Source: DASPHG01 sp035629775
Lineage (GTDB): Bacteria > Actinomycetota > Thermoleophilia > Solirubrobacterales > Thermoleophilaceae
Reading direction: 5' to 3'
Length of the DNA stretch: 64,000 bases
Assembly: GCA_035629775.1 (NCBI GenBank)
Contig: DASPHG010000043.1
Location: 1-64,000 of the forward strand
Below, one piece after another: positions 35,393 to 42,894 of this stretch. The translations under genes and the position numbers were made by a program. Below the pieces are notes generated by a model. That model had not been told where the DNA came from and searched no databases. It saw only the letters and a program-made list of their open reading frames with translations. The first letter of the stretch is position 1; every line of letters starts with the position of its first letter.

Positions 35393-36453
35393 GAGTGCGC
35401 GACCTGGCGCGCTGCCTCAGCGAGCGCCGGCACGCCCTCGACGAACAGCCCCAGGTACTCGTCGTCGGAGGCGCCCGCCTGGAATCGCTTCAGGTTCCCC
35501 TCCATGAACACCGCCGCCTTCCAGAGCGCGAGCGCCTGGTACCAGTTGAGCGCCGACACCGAGCGGCCGCTCAACTCCTCGTAGCGGGCGATCAGGTCGT
35601 CGCGCGTCGGGAAGCCGCTCTGCCTGGTGACGGCGCTCAGGCTGGCGAACGACGTGTCGTCGGGATCGGCCGCCTCGGCCCAGGTGACCGTCATGTAGCC
35701 CAGGTCGGCGAGCGGGTCGCCGATCGTCGAGAGCTCCCAGTCGAAGATCGCGATCACCCGCGCCGGCGCGTCGTTCGCCAGCATCACGTTGCCGAGGCGG
35801 TAGTCGCCGTGGACGATGGTCGCCTCGGGTGACTCGGGCTTGTTCTCCTCGAGCCAGCCCGCGACCTCCTGGATGATCGGAAGCTCGCGCGTCTTGTTGT
35901 ACTCCCACAGGCCGTTGAAGCGCCTGAGCTGGCGGTCGAGGTAGCCGGTCGGTTTGCCGTAGCCCTCGAGCCCGCACGCCCGCCAGTCCACGGCGTGCAC
36001 CTCGGCGAGGGCGGCCACCAGTTCCTCGCCCGCGCGCCGACGCTCCTCGGTGCTGTCGAGCGCGGGCGGCATCTGTGTGGTGACCACGACGCCGTCGATG
36101 TACTCCATGACGTAGAACGGCGCACCGATGACCGATTCGTCGTCGCACGCGGCGAGCACCGGCGGGGTGCGCACGTCGGCGTCCTGGACGGCGGCGAGAA
36201 GTCGCGCCTCGCGCAGCACGTCGTGCGCGGAGGGCGGGATCGGCGGCCGTGGGGGCCGGCGGAGCACGAAGCGCTCGCCGCCGCGGTCGATCAGGAACGT
36301 GATGTTCGAGTGCCCCTCGCCGATGCGCTCGGCGACGATCTCGCCTGTGCCGAGTCCCTGCTCGTCGAGGTAGTGCGCCAGCGGCTCGCGTACCAGCAGG
36401 GGCGGGTGCTCCTCGCCGGCCGCCTCCTCGGTTGTCTCGACGATGTCCGCCAC
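35389..36453 (-). CDS. APH-fold phosphotransferase-family protein (ACAD10/11-like)
   Basis: This 354-residue protein starts at GTG 36453. It is a kinase-like fold protein: the nucleotide loop region RIGEGHSNITFLIDRGGERF, Lys/Arg strand VLRRPPRPP, the Brenner-type catalytic loop IVHGDYRLGNVML and the metal motif IFDWELSTIGDPLADLGYM. These match the phosphotransferase family related to the APH domain of ACAD10/ACAD11, which phosphorylates 4-hydroxyacyl-CoA. It is the first gene of a coupled pair with the HAD gene. Antibiotic resistance is not implied. Confidence 0.88.
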   Translation of the reverse strand: MADIVETTEEAAGEEHPPLLVREPLAHYLDEQGLGTGEIVAERIGEGHSNITFLIDRGGERFVLRRPPRPPIPPSAHDVLREARLLAAVQDADVRTPPVLAACDDESVIGAPFYVMEYIDGVVVTTQMPPALDSTEERRRAGEELVAALAEVHAVDWRACGLEGYGKPTGYLDRQLRRFNGLWEYNKTRELPIIQEVAGWLEENKPESPEATIVHGDYRLGNVMLANDAPARVIAIFDWELSTIGDPLADLGYMTVTWAEAADPDDTSFASLSAVTRQSGFPTRDDLIARYEELSGRSVSALNWYQALALWKAAVFMEGNLKRFQAGASDDEYLGLFVEGVPALAEAARQVAHS

Positions 36454-36473
36454 GCGGGGCGCAATCTAAGGGA

Positions 36474-36602
36474 GCGCAAGTTTTTGCGCGAAGCTGCGTT
36501 TTGTCGTTGTGCGAGTCCAAGGTCAGGGATGGCCTGCATGACGCGGCGAATACGCCGCGTTACAGCGGGGCGGCGTCGGGAGCGCCGCCCCGCTTCTTTT
36601 TT
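36474..36602 (+). ncRNA. Candidate small structured RNA in the APH / rpiB intergenic region
   Basis: The 158-bp non-coding gap holds three hairpins in a row, readable on the plus strand: GCGCAA/TTGCGC (36474-36489), ACGCGGCG/CGCCGCGT (36541-36560) and a strong intrinsic terminator. No plus-strand gene precedes the terminator, so it may end a short RNA transcribed away from the APH gene. No known RNA family was recognised and no clear promoter was found. Confidence 0.35.
36565..36602 (+). terminator. Rho-independent terminator (plus strand)
   Basis: A perfect 11-bp stem GCGGGGCGGCG / CGCCGCCCCGC with a 7-base loop is followed by TTCTTTTTT. The T-run is on the plus strand only. It ends 9 bases before the stop of the leftward rpiB-like gene. 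Confidence 0.8.
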
Positions 36603-36611
36603 GCTCGCGGC

Positions 36612-37049
36612 CTAGCTGATCTCGTCGACGTGACGGACGTTCGCCGCGTCGTCCTCGTCCGGCGACGGCTCACCGGCGAACCACGCGTCGAGGATCTCGC
36701 CCAGCAGCGCGCCGCTCGTCGTGCGCAAAGACAGTGCGAGCACGTTCGCGTCGTTCCACTTCCGCGCGCCGTCGGCGGTCTCGGCGTCGCCGCACAGCGC
36801 GGCGCGCACGCCCGCCACCTTGTTCGCGGCGATCGAGGCGCCCGTCCCCGTCCAGCAGCACACGATCCCCTGATCGGCGCGGCCCTCGGCCACGTCGCGC
36901 GCGGCGGCCTCGCTCGCCCATGCCCAGTCGTCACGCTCGCCGTCGGCGAGCGCACCGTGGGGGATGGGCTCGTGTCCGCGCTTTCGCAGTTCTTCGACGA
37001 CGGCGTCGGCTACGCCCGTGCGCTCGTCGGCGGCCACGGCGATCCTCAT
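36612..37049 (-). CDS. RpiB/LacAB-family sugar-phosphate isomerase
   Basis: This 145-residue protein matches ribose-5-phosphate isomerase B. IVCCWTGTGASIAANKVAGV keeps the catalytic Cys (about residue 65), with VRAALCGDAETADGARKWND and ANVLALSLR. The usual N-terminal 'SDHAG' reads ADERTG, so the His that contacts the sugar or phosphate is absent. That makes a substrate other than ribose-5-phosphate possible (RpiB/LacA/LacB group). It is 10 bp downstream of the Usp-like gene on the same strand. Confidence 0.82.
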   Translation of the reverse strand: MRIAVAADERTGVADAVVEELRKRGHEPIPHGALADGERDDWAWASEAAARDVAEGRADQGIVCCWTGTGASIAANKVAGVRAALCGDAETADGARKWNDANVLALSLRTTSGALLGEILDAWFAGEPSPDEDDAANVRHVDEIS

Positions 37050-37059
37050 GGCGGAAAGC

Positions 37060-37488
37060 CTAGGCCGTGGCGGATGTGGCGCGGGCGGCGGGGACGTGCG
37101 TCACCGGCACGCCGAAGGCGCGCCGGATGCGCGCCGCCAGGTCCATGCGCAGCAGCCGGGCGCGGCCTGGTCGCGGCCCGGCGACGATCACCTCGTCGAA
37201 CGGCTCGCGCTTCATCACCCAGTTGACGCACACCATGGCGTCGCGATCGCACCCGACGGTGCCCTCTACGCGCGCTCCGGTGCGGCGCAGCCGGTCGATC
37301 GCGGCGTCGAGCCGTTCGAGCGTCGCGGTCCGCGTGGCGTCCTCGTCCCACTCCCACGCGTCCGGCACGGGCGCGATCGGCACCAGCACGCGCGCCTGCA
37401 CCGGACCGGCCGCCGCGCGCTCCGCCACGACCTGCACGAGACCGTCGGTTACGTCGCCATCGCTTGTCAGAAGCAGGAGCCGGGTCAT
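37060..37488 (-). CDS. Universal-stress-protein-like small protein
   Basis: This 142-residue protein starts at ATG 37488 (MTRLLLLTSDGDVTDGLVQV). The alternating strand/helix order and C-terminal DEVIVAGPRPGRARLLRMDL to RRAFGVPVTHVPA fit a UspA-like alpha/beta fold. The classic G-2x-G-9x-G-S/T nucleotide signature is only partly present, so it may not bind ATP. It is upstream of the rpiB-like gene and divergent from the Fpg gene. Confidence 0.6.
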   Translation of the reverse strand: MTRLLLLTSDGDVTDGLVQVVAERAAAGPVQARVLVPIAPVPDAWEWDEDATRTATLERLDAAIDRLRRTGARVEGTVGCDRDAMVCVNWVMKREPFDEVIVAGPRPGRARLLRMDLAARIRRAFGVPVTHVPAARATSATA

Positions 37489-37579
37489 GCGTGCGGATGG
37501 TTGTTCCACGTCGTGAATCATTCGAACCATTCGTTAAGCGCATCTCAAAGGAAGCTCGTCCCCTAGCTAGCCTGGCTTC

Positions 37580-38428
37580 GTGCCCGAGCTGCCGGAGGTC
37601 GAGATCACAGCGCGCCGCCTGAACGCGGGGCTCGCGGGCGCCGAGATCGAGTCCGTCCTCGCGCCCGGGATGGTCACCATGAAGACCTTCGACCCGCCGC
37701 TCGAGGCGCTGGTGGGCCGGCCGATCACCCGCGTCGGACGCGCGGGCAAGATGCTGATCGTCGAGGCGGGCGACCTGTCGCTTCTCGTCCACCTGATGTC
37801 GGCCGGGCGGCTTCAGCTGTTCGACAAGCGAGCCTCGCTGCGCGACCGCGCGTCGCGGCTTCTCATCCGAGTACCCGAAGGGCGCGAGCTACGCCTGCGC
37901 GAGTTCGGCACCCAGCAGCGGGCCTGGGCGAAGTTGCTGCCGACAGACGCGGTCGTCGCCGACGAGGCGGTGGCGACGCTGGGCCCCGACGCCTGGCCCG
38001 CGCCGCCGCTCGAGGAGTTCGCCGAGCGAATCGCGCAGCCGCGCCACCTGCACTCGCTGCTCCGCGACCAGCGGTCGATCGCGGGCATCGGCCGCTCGTG
38101 GGTGGACGAGATCCTCTGGGAGGTCGGCGTGTCGGCCTTCAAGGGCGCGCAGGATCTGGACACCGCCGAGGTCGCGCGCCTCCGGATCGCCTGTGAGGAG
38201 ATCCTGGGCGGCGCGATCGACCACTACGAGCAGGTGATCGGGGACACCATCCCGGACAAGATGCCGATGCCGCTCAAGGTCCATCGCAACACCGGCGAGC
38301 CGTGCCCGCGCTGCGGCACCACGCTCGAGGCGGTCCACTTCAAGGACTACGTGACGACGTACTGCCCGGCCGAGCAGACGGGCGGCCGCGTGCTGAAGGA
38401 CCGCCGCCTCAGCCGCCTGCTCAAGTAG
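37580..38428 (+). CDS. Fpg/Nei-family DNA glycosylase, divergent
   Basis: This 282-residue protein starts at GTG. The N-terminal PELPEVE (catalytic Pro2 and Glu3) is intact, as is the 'GKMLIV' Lys. The helix-two-turn-helix reads LLRDQRSIAGIGRSWVDEIL; the usual DNA-contacting Asn (GxGN) is Arg. The zinc finger begins CPRC (near residue 241) but the second pair is CPAE instead of CPxC, so the fourth Cys is missing. It should excise oxidised bases by beta,delta-elimination, but the two changes suggest a specialised or weak paralogue. Confidence 0.85.
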   Translation: MPELPEVEITARRLNAGLAGAEIESVLAPGMVTMKTFDPPLEALVGRPITRVGRAGKMLIVEAGDLSLLVHLMSAGRLQLFDKRASLRDRASRLLIRVPEGRELRLREFGTQQRAWAKLLPTDAVVADEAVATLGPDAWPAPPLEEFAERIAQPRHLHSLLRDQRSIAGIGRSWVDEILWEVGVSAFKGAQDLDTAEVARLRIACEEILGGAIDHYEQVIGDTIPDKMPMPLKVHRNTGEPCPRCGTTLEAVHFKDYVTTYCPAEQTGGRVLKDRRLSRLLK

Positions 38429-38431
38429 GGC

Positions 38432-38956
38432 CTAGTTCAACGACGGGTCCTCGGGCATCCGCGCCAGCAGCGCGTACCCGCCGCCCTTGCGGTCGAGCAC
38501 CTCTGACCACAGGTCGCCCGGCTCGAACGGATCATCGGGGGACGCGTCCTCCACGATCCACGCCGCGTGCTCGAGCTCGCCGTCGAGCTGACCGGGCGCC
38601 CAGCCCGCGTGCCCCGCGTAGATACGCGTCGCGTGAAGCTCGCTGTCCGCGGCCTCGGGGTCGAGCACGCCCAGGTCGTCGAGCACGATCGACGCCGCCT
38701 CGTCGGGATCGTCGAAGCGGCCGAGAACGATCACCGTGTCCGTGGCGACCGGGCCGCCCACATGGACGACGTCACCGGGGTCCGCGAGGCCCGCGAGGTC
38801 GGGCACGGCGTCCGCCACCTCGGTCTCCGAAGGGCGGTTCAGGACGACCCCCAGCGCGCCGTCCTCGGAGTGCTCGAGCACCAGCACGACCGTCCGCCTG
38901 AAGAAATCGGTCAGTCCCGGCGAGGCGACGAGGAGCTTTCCCCGTACTGAATCCAC
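38432..38956 (-). CDS. YqgE/AlgH-family protein
   Basis: This 174-residue protein starts at GTG 38956 (VDSVRGKLLVASPGLTDFFR). Family hallmarks are RTVVLVLEHSEDGALGVVLN with RPSE, the HVGGPVATDTVIVLGR block and RIYAGHAGWAPGQLDGELE. Family members are small cytosolic proteins of unsettled function, once linked to alginate regulation. The start lies 18 bp from the divergent peroxiredoxin ATG, so they probably share a promoter region. Confidence 0.92.
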   Translation of the reverse strand: MDSVRGKLLVASPGLTDFFRRTVVLVLEHSEDGALGVVLNRPSETEVADAVPDLAGLADPGDVVHVGGPVATDTVIVLGRFDDPDEAASIVLDDLGVLDPEAADSELHATRIYAGHAGWAPGQLDGELEHAAWIVEDASPDDPFEPGDLWSEVLDRKGGGYALLARMPEDPSLN

Positions 38957-38974
38957 GCAGGTAGTGTGACCGCC

Positions 38975-39430
38975 ATGGAGCGAGGAGAAACGGCGCCCGA
39001 CTTCGCGCTGCGCAACCAGGACGGCGACACCGTCCGGCTGTCGGATCTCCGCGGCCGGCGGGTGGTCCTCTACTTCTATCCGAAGGCCGACACACCCGGG
39101 TGTACGACTCAGGCCTGCGGGGTTCGCGACCGCACTGCCGATTACGAGGCGGCCGGCGCGGTCGTACTCGGCCTGTCGCCGGACCCGCCCGAGAAGCTGC
39201 GGAAGTTCGCCGACAAGCACGGCCTGCCGTTCACCCTGCTCGCGGACGAGGACCACTCGGTCGCCGAGTCCTACGGGGTGTGGGTCGAGAAGTCCATGTA
39301 CGGCAAGAAGTACTGGGGCAACGAGCGCACGACGTTCGTGATCGACGCCGACGGCAAGGTCGCATCCGTGCTGCGCAAGGTGAAGCCGGCCGAGCACGAC
39401 GACCGCGTGCTTTCGGAGCTCGCCGCATGA
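38975..39430 (+). CDS. bcp: Thiol peroxidase of the Bcp (PrxQ) family
   Basis: This 151-residue peroxiredoxin uses thiols to reduce peroxides. The core is LYFYPKADTPGCTTQACGVR: the peroxidatic Cys follows PG and a second Cys five residues later marks the two-Cys PrxQ type. SPDPPEKLRKFADKHGLPFT, WGNERTTFVIDADGKVASVL and RKVKPAEH complete the fold. ATG 38975 was preferred over GTG 38966. Its TGA overlaps the start of a 21-codon mini-gene. Confidence 0.94.
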   Translation: MERGETAPDFALRNQDGDTVRLSDLRGRRVVLYFYPKADTPGCTTQACGVRDRTADYEAAGAVVLGLSPDPPEKLRKFADKHGLPFTLLADEDHSVAESYGVWVEKSMYGKKYWGNERTTFVIDADGKVASVLRKVKPAEHDDRVLSELAA

Positions 39431-39492
39431 CGGCGCTCCTGGTCGGGTTCGGCGGCCTCCTGGCGTGGCGCACCCTGCGCGAGGGCTCGTGA
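39427..39492 (+). CDS. Mini-gene, 21-residue membrane peptide
   Basis: ATG 39427 overlaps the bcp TGA and its own TGA overlaps the GTG of the next gene, so the frame exactly bridges two genes with 4-base overlaps at both ends. It encodes a hydrophobic helix with a charged end (ALLVGFGGLLAWRTLREG). Such spacing suggests real coupled translation, though a chance frame cannot be excluded. Confidence 0.4.
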   Translation: MTALLVGFGGLLAWRTLREGS

Positions 39493-40109
39493 TCCGCGTC
39501 TGGCTGATCCCGTTCTCGACGAACGTCGAGCGCGTGTCGCTGGCGCTGGCGCACAAGGGCCTGGAGGCGGAGCCCGTCGTCGTGGACCCGGACGATCGCC
39601 GCGAGGTGATGCGCGTCAGCGGGCAGGAGCTCGTCCCGGTGGCTGAGATAGAGGGCGAGATCGTGGTCGACTCGCCGGCGATCCTGCGCCGGATCGAGGA
39701 ACTCCAGTCCGCCCCGCCGCTGTGGCCTCCGGACCGTGCGCGAGCGACCGAGATGGACGTCTTCGTGGACTGGTTCAACCGCGTCTGGAAGCTCGCGCCG
39801 AATGAGATCGCGGGCGCGATCGAGGGCGGCGCGCCGGACCAGTTCGCGATCGATGCCTGCGCGGCCGAACTGGCCGGCGCGCTGGGCACGTTCGAGGCGC
39901 TCCTCGACGGGCGGGCCTACCTGTTCGGCGACGAGCTGTCGGCCGCGGACTGCGTGGCGTTCCCGTTTCTCAAGTACGCGAAGCTGCGCGATCCGGAGGA
40001 CGACGAGCTGTTCCACCGTGTGCTCGAGGACTACCAGCGCCTCGATGGCGCCCACCCCAACCTCGAGGGGTGGATCGAGCGGGTGAACGCGCACCCGCGC
40101 GCTTTCTAG
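39489..40109 (+). CDS. Glutathione S-transferase-like protein
   Basis: This 206-residue protein starts at GTG 39489. A thioredoxin-like N-terminal domain (IRVWLIPFSTNVERVSLALA, then SGQELVPVAEIEGEIVVDSP with the cis-Pro in VPV) is followed by an all-helical C-terminal domain (AYLFGDELSAADCVAFPFLK). The Ser in PFSTN takes the place of the usual catalytic residue. Most actinobacteria lack glutathione, so the thiol partner is uncertain. Confidence 0.85.
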   Translation: MIRVWLIPFSTNVERVSLALAHKGLEAEPVVVDPDDRREVMRVSGQELVPVAEIEGEIVVDSPAILRRIEELQSAPPLWPPDRARATEMDVFVDWFNRVWKLAPNEIAGAIEGGAPDQFAIDACAAELAGALGTFEALLDGRAYLFGDELSAADCVAFPFLKYAKLRDPEDDELFHRVLEDYQRLDGAHPNLEGWIERVNAHPRAF

Positions 40110-40118
40110 CATCGAGCG

Positions 40119-41120
40119 ATGGGCGCGCCCGCGATCCCCACCCCGATCGCCGATGCGGGCGATTCCTTCCGCGAGTTCTTCAACGCGTTCGAGGAGTTCT
40201 TCGCGAACCTCGCCGCCATCCGGTGGGGCGCGCTCATCTTCGCGATGCTGGCGTTCGTCGGGTACCTCACCCTCCGCTCGCGCGCCTCCTTTCACATTCT
40301 GCGCGCGGCCTACCCCGACGAACGACTCGACTGGAAGCGGATCTGGGGCGCGTACTTCGCCGGGTACGGGTTCAACAGCGTGATCCCGGCGCGCGGCGGC
40401 GACGTGGTGCGCCTGTTCCTCACGAAGAGCGCGGTGCCGAACTCGAGCTACCCGGCCGTCGCCGCCACGTTCGCCGTCGAGGTGATCTTCGACGTGATGA
40501 TGGGGGCGCTCATCCTCACCTTCGCGTTCACGCAGGGCGTGTTCCCGAAGCCGCCGGACTTCTCCGACCTCCCCGCGTTCGACCTCGCGTTCCTGGCCGA
40601 GCACCCGCGCTTCACCCTGTTCCTGCTGACCCTGGCCGCGGTCGCCGGACTGGTCGTGATCGCGATGCTCTCGCTGCGCGTGAAGGCGTTCTGGGCGCGC
40701 GTGCGCCAGGGGCTCACGATCCTCGACGACCGCCGCCGGTTCGTCCGCGAGGTGCTGGCGGTCCAGCTCGCCGGCTGGGTGCTCCGCTTCACCGCCTTCT
40801 GGTTCCTGCTCGAGGCGTTCAACGTCGGCGGGTCGGTGAAGAACGTGCTGCTGGTCCTCGGCGTCAACGCCGTTGCGGCTGCCGTGCCGTTCACCCCCGG
40901 CGGCGCCGGCGTGCAGCAGGCGCTGCTCGTGAAGGTATTCGGCGGCGGGGCCGCCGTGGCCGCCTACTCGGTCGGGCAGCAGGTGGCGATCGCGGCCACG
41001 ACGTTCGCGATCGGATTCGCAGCGCTCTTCTTCATCTTCCGCATCCGGAGCTTCAAGGAGGCGATTGCGCGCGGGCGTGAGGAGCGCGACGCCGAGAAGC
41101 GGGAGGCGGCGCCGGCCTAG
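40119..41120 (+). CDS. Flippase-like integral membrane protein (LPG-synthase TM family)
   Basis: This 333-residue protein has about seven to eight membrane helices. The family signature FNSVIPARGGDVVRLFLTKS lies near residue 90, and VPFTPGGAGVQQALLVKVFG near 260. These are the two conserved Gly/Arg blocks of the lysylphosphatidylglycerol-synthase transmembrane (UPF0104) family. Members lack the synthase domain and are thought to move lipids across the membrane. Its stop shares CTAG with the convergent gene. Confidence 0.87.
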   Translation: MGAPAIPTPIADAGDSFREFFNAFEEFFANLAAIRWGALIFAMLAFVGYLTLRSRASFHILRAAYPDERLDWKRIWGAYFAGYGFNSVIPARGGDVVRLFLTKSAVPNSSYPAVAATFAVEVIFDVMMGALILTFAFTQGVFPKPPDFSDLPAFDLAFLAEHPRFTLFLLTLAAVAGLVVIAMLSLRVKAFWARVRQGLTILDDRRRFVREVLAVQLAGWVLRFTAFWFLLEAFNVGGSVKNVLLVLGVNAVAAAVPFTPGGAGVQQALLVKVFGGGAAVAAYSVGQQVAIAATTFAIGFAALFFIFRIRSFKEAIARGREERDAEKREAAPA

Positions 41121-41395
41121 GTCCCGAAGCCCTCGCGCGCCTCGCGCACGAGGGTGACGGCCTCGGGGAAGATGCGCGACATCGCGGCGCGCAGCTCGTC
41201 GGCCTGCTGCTCGGCGTTCCCCTGGAGGTTCAGCCTGCCGATGCCGGCGACCGTCATCTCGACGGCCAGCTTGATCGCGTTGTCGGCCCAGGCGACCTTC
41301 TGGGCGCCCTGCATCTGCTCGGCCAGCTCGGCCATTCGCTGGCGCAGCTCGTCCGGGTCGCCGAACAGTCCGCCGAAGGGGTCTTCCGAGGCCAC
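41117..41395 (-). CDS. Conserved hypothetical small helical protein
   Basis: This 92-residue protein starts at GTG 41395 (VASEDPFGGLFGDPDELRQR). The size and helix-rich make-up with MAELAEQMQGAQKVAWADNA resemble YbaB/EbfC-type nucleoid proteins only superficially. The central strand KLAVEMTVAGIGRLNLQGN is compatible with that fold. The C-terminus is EAVTLVREAREGFGT. It is divergent from the SDR gene. No firm family. Confidence 0.6.
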   Translation of the reverse strand: MASEDPFGGLFGDPDELRQRMAELAEQMQGAQKVAWADNAIKLAVEMTVAGIGRLNLQGNAEQQADELRAAMSRIFPEAVTLVREAREGFGT

Positions 41396-41419
41396 GGGCT
41401 GATTGTAGGCTGCGGGGTC

Positions 41420-42226
41420 ATGGCGCTCCCGTCGCCCTCGGAAGGTACGACCGCGCTGGTCACGGGTGCGTCGTCCGGAATCGGCGCCGAGATCGCCATG
41501 CTGCTCGCCGCGCGCGGCCACGGCGTCACGCTCGTCGCCCGGCGCGAGGATCGCCTGGCCGCCCTGGCAGAGGAGATCGAGGCGAAGCAACACGTGCGCG
41601 CGACCGTCCTCGCGTGCGACCTGTCCGACGCCGCCGACCGGGAGCGGCTCGTGACGAAGGTGCGCGACGGTGGCCAGAAGGTCTCCGTGCTAGTGAACAA
41701 CGCCGGTTTCGGCAGCGCCGGAGCGTTCCAGGACCTCGACCTCGAGGGCGAGCTGCGGATGGTCCGGACGAACGTCGAGGCCGTCGTCCACCTGTGCGGA
41801 GCCTTCGTGCCGGGGATGGTCCGGCGCGGCGACGGCGCGGTGATGAACGTGGCTTCGACCGCCGGCTTCCAGCCGCTGCCGCGCCAGAGCACCTACTCGG
41901 CGTCGAAGGCCTTCGTGCTCTCGTTCACCGAGGTGCTGAGCAGCGACCTGAAGGGGACCGGCGTCACCGCGACCGCCCTGTGCCCGGGACCGGTGCGGAC
42001 AGAGTTCACCGACCAGCACTCCGGGTTCGACTCTGCGGAGTCGACGCCGGACTTCGTCTGGATGAGCGCGGAGGAGTGCGCGCGCATCGCGGTGAAGGGG
42101 CTCGAGCGGGGCAAGCGCGTGGTCGTGCCCGGCATGGGGAACCGGATCGGGGCGGTTGCCGGACAGCACGCACCGCGCAGCGTCCTGCTCGCCGCGGCAC
42201 GCCGGTTCTACCCGCTCGGCCGCTAG
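41420..42226 (+). CDS. Short-chain dehydrogenase/reductase
   Basis: This 268-residue classical SDR has the cofactor motif TGASSGIGAEIAMLL near the N-terminus and an Arg after strand 2 (LVARREDR) that favours NADP(H). VLVNNAGFGSAG and the catalytic Ser in NVASTAGFQPLPRQS follow, then Tyr/Lys in YSASKAF. LCPGPVRTEF follows as usual. The C-terminal ~55 residues (GLERGKRVVVPGMGNRIGAV) match the DltE-like group. Substrate unknown. Confidence 0.92.
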   Translation: MALPSPSEGTTALVTGASSGIGAEIAMLLAARGHGVTLVARREDRLAALAEEIEAKQHVRATVLACDLSDAADRERLVTKVRDGGQKVSVLVNNAGFGSAGAFQDLDLEGELRMVRTNVEAVVHLCGAFVPGMVRRGDGAVMNVASTAGFQPLPRQSTYSASKAFVLSFTEVLSSDLKGTGVTATALCPGPVRTEFTDQHSGFDSAESTPDFVWMSAEECARIAVKGLERGKRVVVPGMGNRIGAVAGQHAPRSVLLAAARRFYPLGR

Positions 42227-42257
42227 CGGGCGGGCCGGAGCGGATACCGTTCCGCCG

Positions 42258-42704
42258 GTGCTGATCTCGGAGGTCATGACCCACGCGGTCGTCAGCGCGG
42301 ACGTGACCGACACGCTCCGTCACGTCGGCGGGCTGATGCGCGAGCGCAACGTCGGCTCGGTGGTCGTGTGCGAGCAGGGCCAGCCGGTCGGGCTGCTCAC
42401 CGACCGCGACGTGGCCCTCGCCGTCCTCGCCGAGGACGCGGATCCCGAGGGGCCCGCCGGGGACCACGCCTCGCAGCCGCTCGTAACCGGGGATGTCGCG
42501 ATGGATCTCGAGACCGCGGCCGACCTGATGGTGCAGCACCACATCCGGCGCCTTCCGCTGCTGGACGACGGCGCGCTGGCGGGGATCGTCACGATCGACG
42601 ACGTCGCCGTGCGCGCGGGCGACCTCGAGCTCGCGCAGCGCGTGACCGCGGAGGTCGCGAAGGGCGCGATCCCGGAGTTCTTCTTCCACAGGAGGGGCGG
42701 TTGA
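42258..42704 (+). CDS. Two-CBS-domain protein
   Basis: This 148-residue protein starts at GTG 42258. It has tandem CBS motifs: VMTHAVVSADVTDTLRHVGG to PVGLLTDRDVALAVL, then GDVAMDLETAADLMVQHHIR to LAGIVTIDDVAV. Such pairs bind adenosine nucleotides (AMP, ATP, SAM) and act as stand-alone energy sensors. The TGA overlaps a TTG start of the following small gene. Confidence 0.9.
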   Translation: MLISEVMTHAVVSADVTDTLRHVGGLMRERNVGSVVVCEQGQPVGLLTDRDVALAVLAEDADPEGPAGDHASQPLVTGDVAMDLETAADLMVQHHIRRLPLLDDGALAGIVTIDDVAVRAGDLELAQRVTAEVAKGAIPEFFFHRRGG

Positions 42705-42889
42705 CGAACCAGCTCACACCGAGCCAGCGGCGCACGCGCGAGCGCTTCGAGTCGCTCATCCGGCTGGCCGCGCCCGGGCTGAACATCGTGCTCGCGGCCG
42801 GCGAGCGCCTGTCACGGATCGTCGAGCCGGACGACCCGGAGTACTACCCGCCGCGGCCAGCCCAGGACGAGTCCGAGCGCAGGGACTAG
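42701..42889 (+). CDS. Hypothetical 62-residue protein
   Basis: TTG 42701 overlaps the CBS gene's TGA (TTGA). The sequence (LTNQLTPSQRRTRERFESLI to RIVEPDDPEYYPPRPAQDES) starts basic-helical, has an amphipathic stretch APGLNIVLAAGERLSRI and ends acidic and Pro-rich. Coupling to the CBS gene is the main evidence that it is real. Function unknown. Confidence 0.55.
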   Translation: MTNQLTPSQRRTRERFESLIRLAAPGLNIVLAAGERLSRIVEPDDPEYYPPRPAQDESERRD

Positions 42890-42894
42890 GCGCG

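Noticed and set aside
35389..36453. Aminoglycoside resistance kinase
   Set aside because: The fold matches APH, but the neighbouring HAD gene and overall motifs fit the ACAD10/11-like group instead.
37489..37579. tRNA or riboswitch in the Usp / Fpg divergent gap
   Set aside because: No cloverleaf or recognised aptamer fold. It is only slightly AT-richer, as expected for a promoter region.
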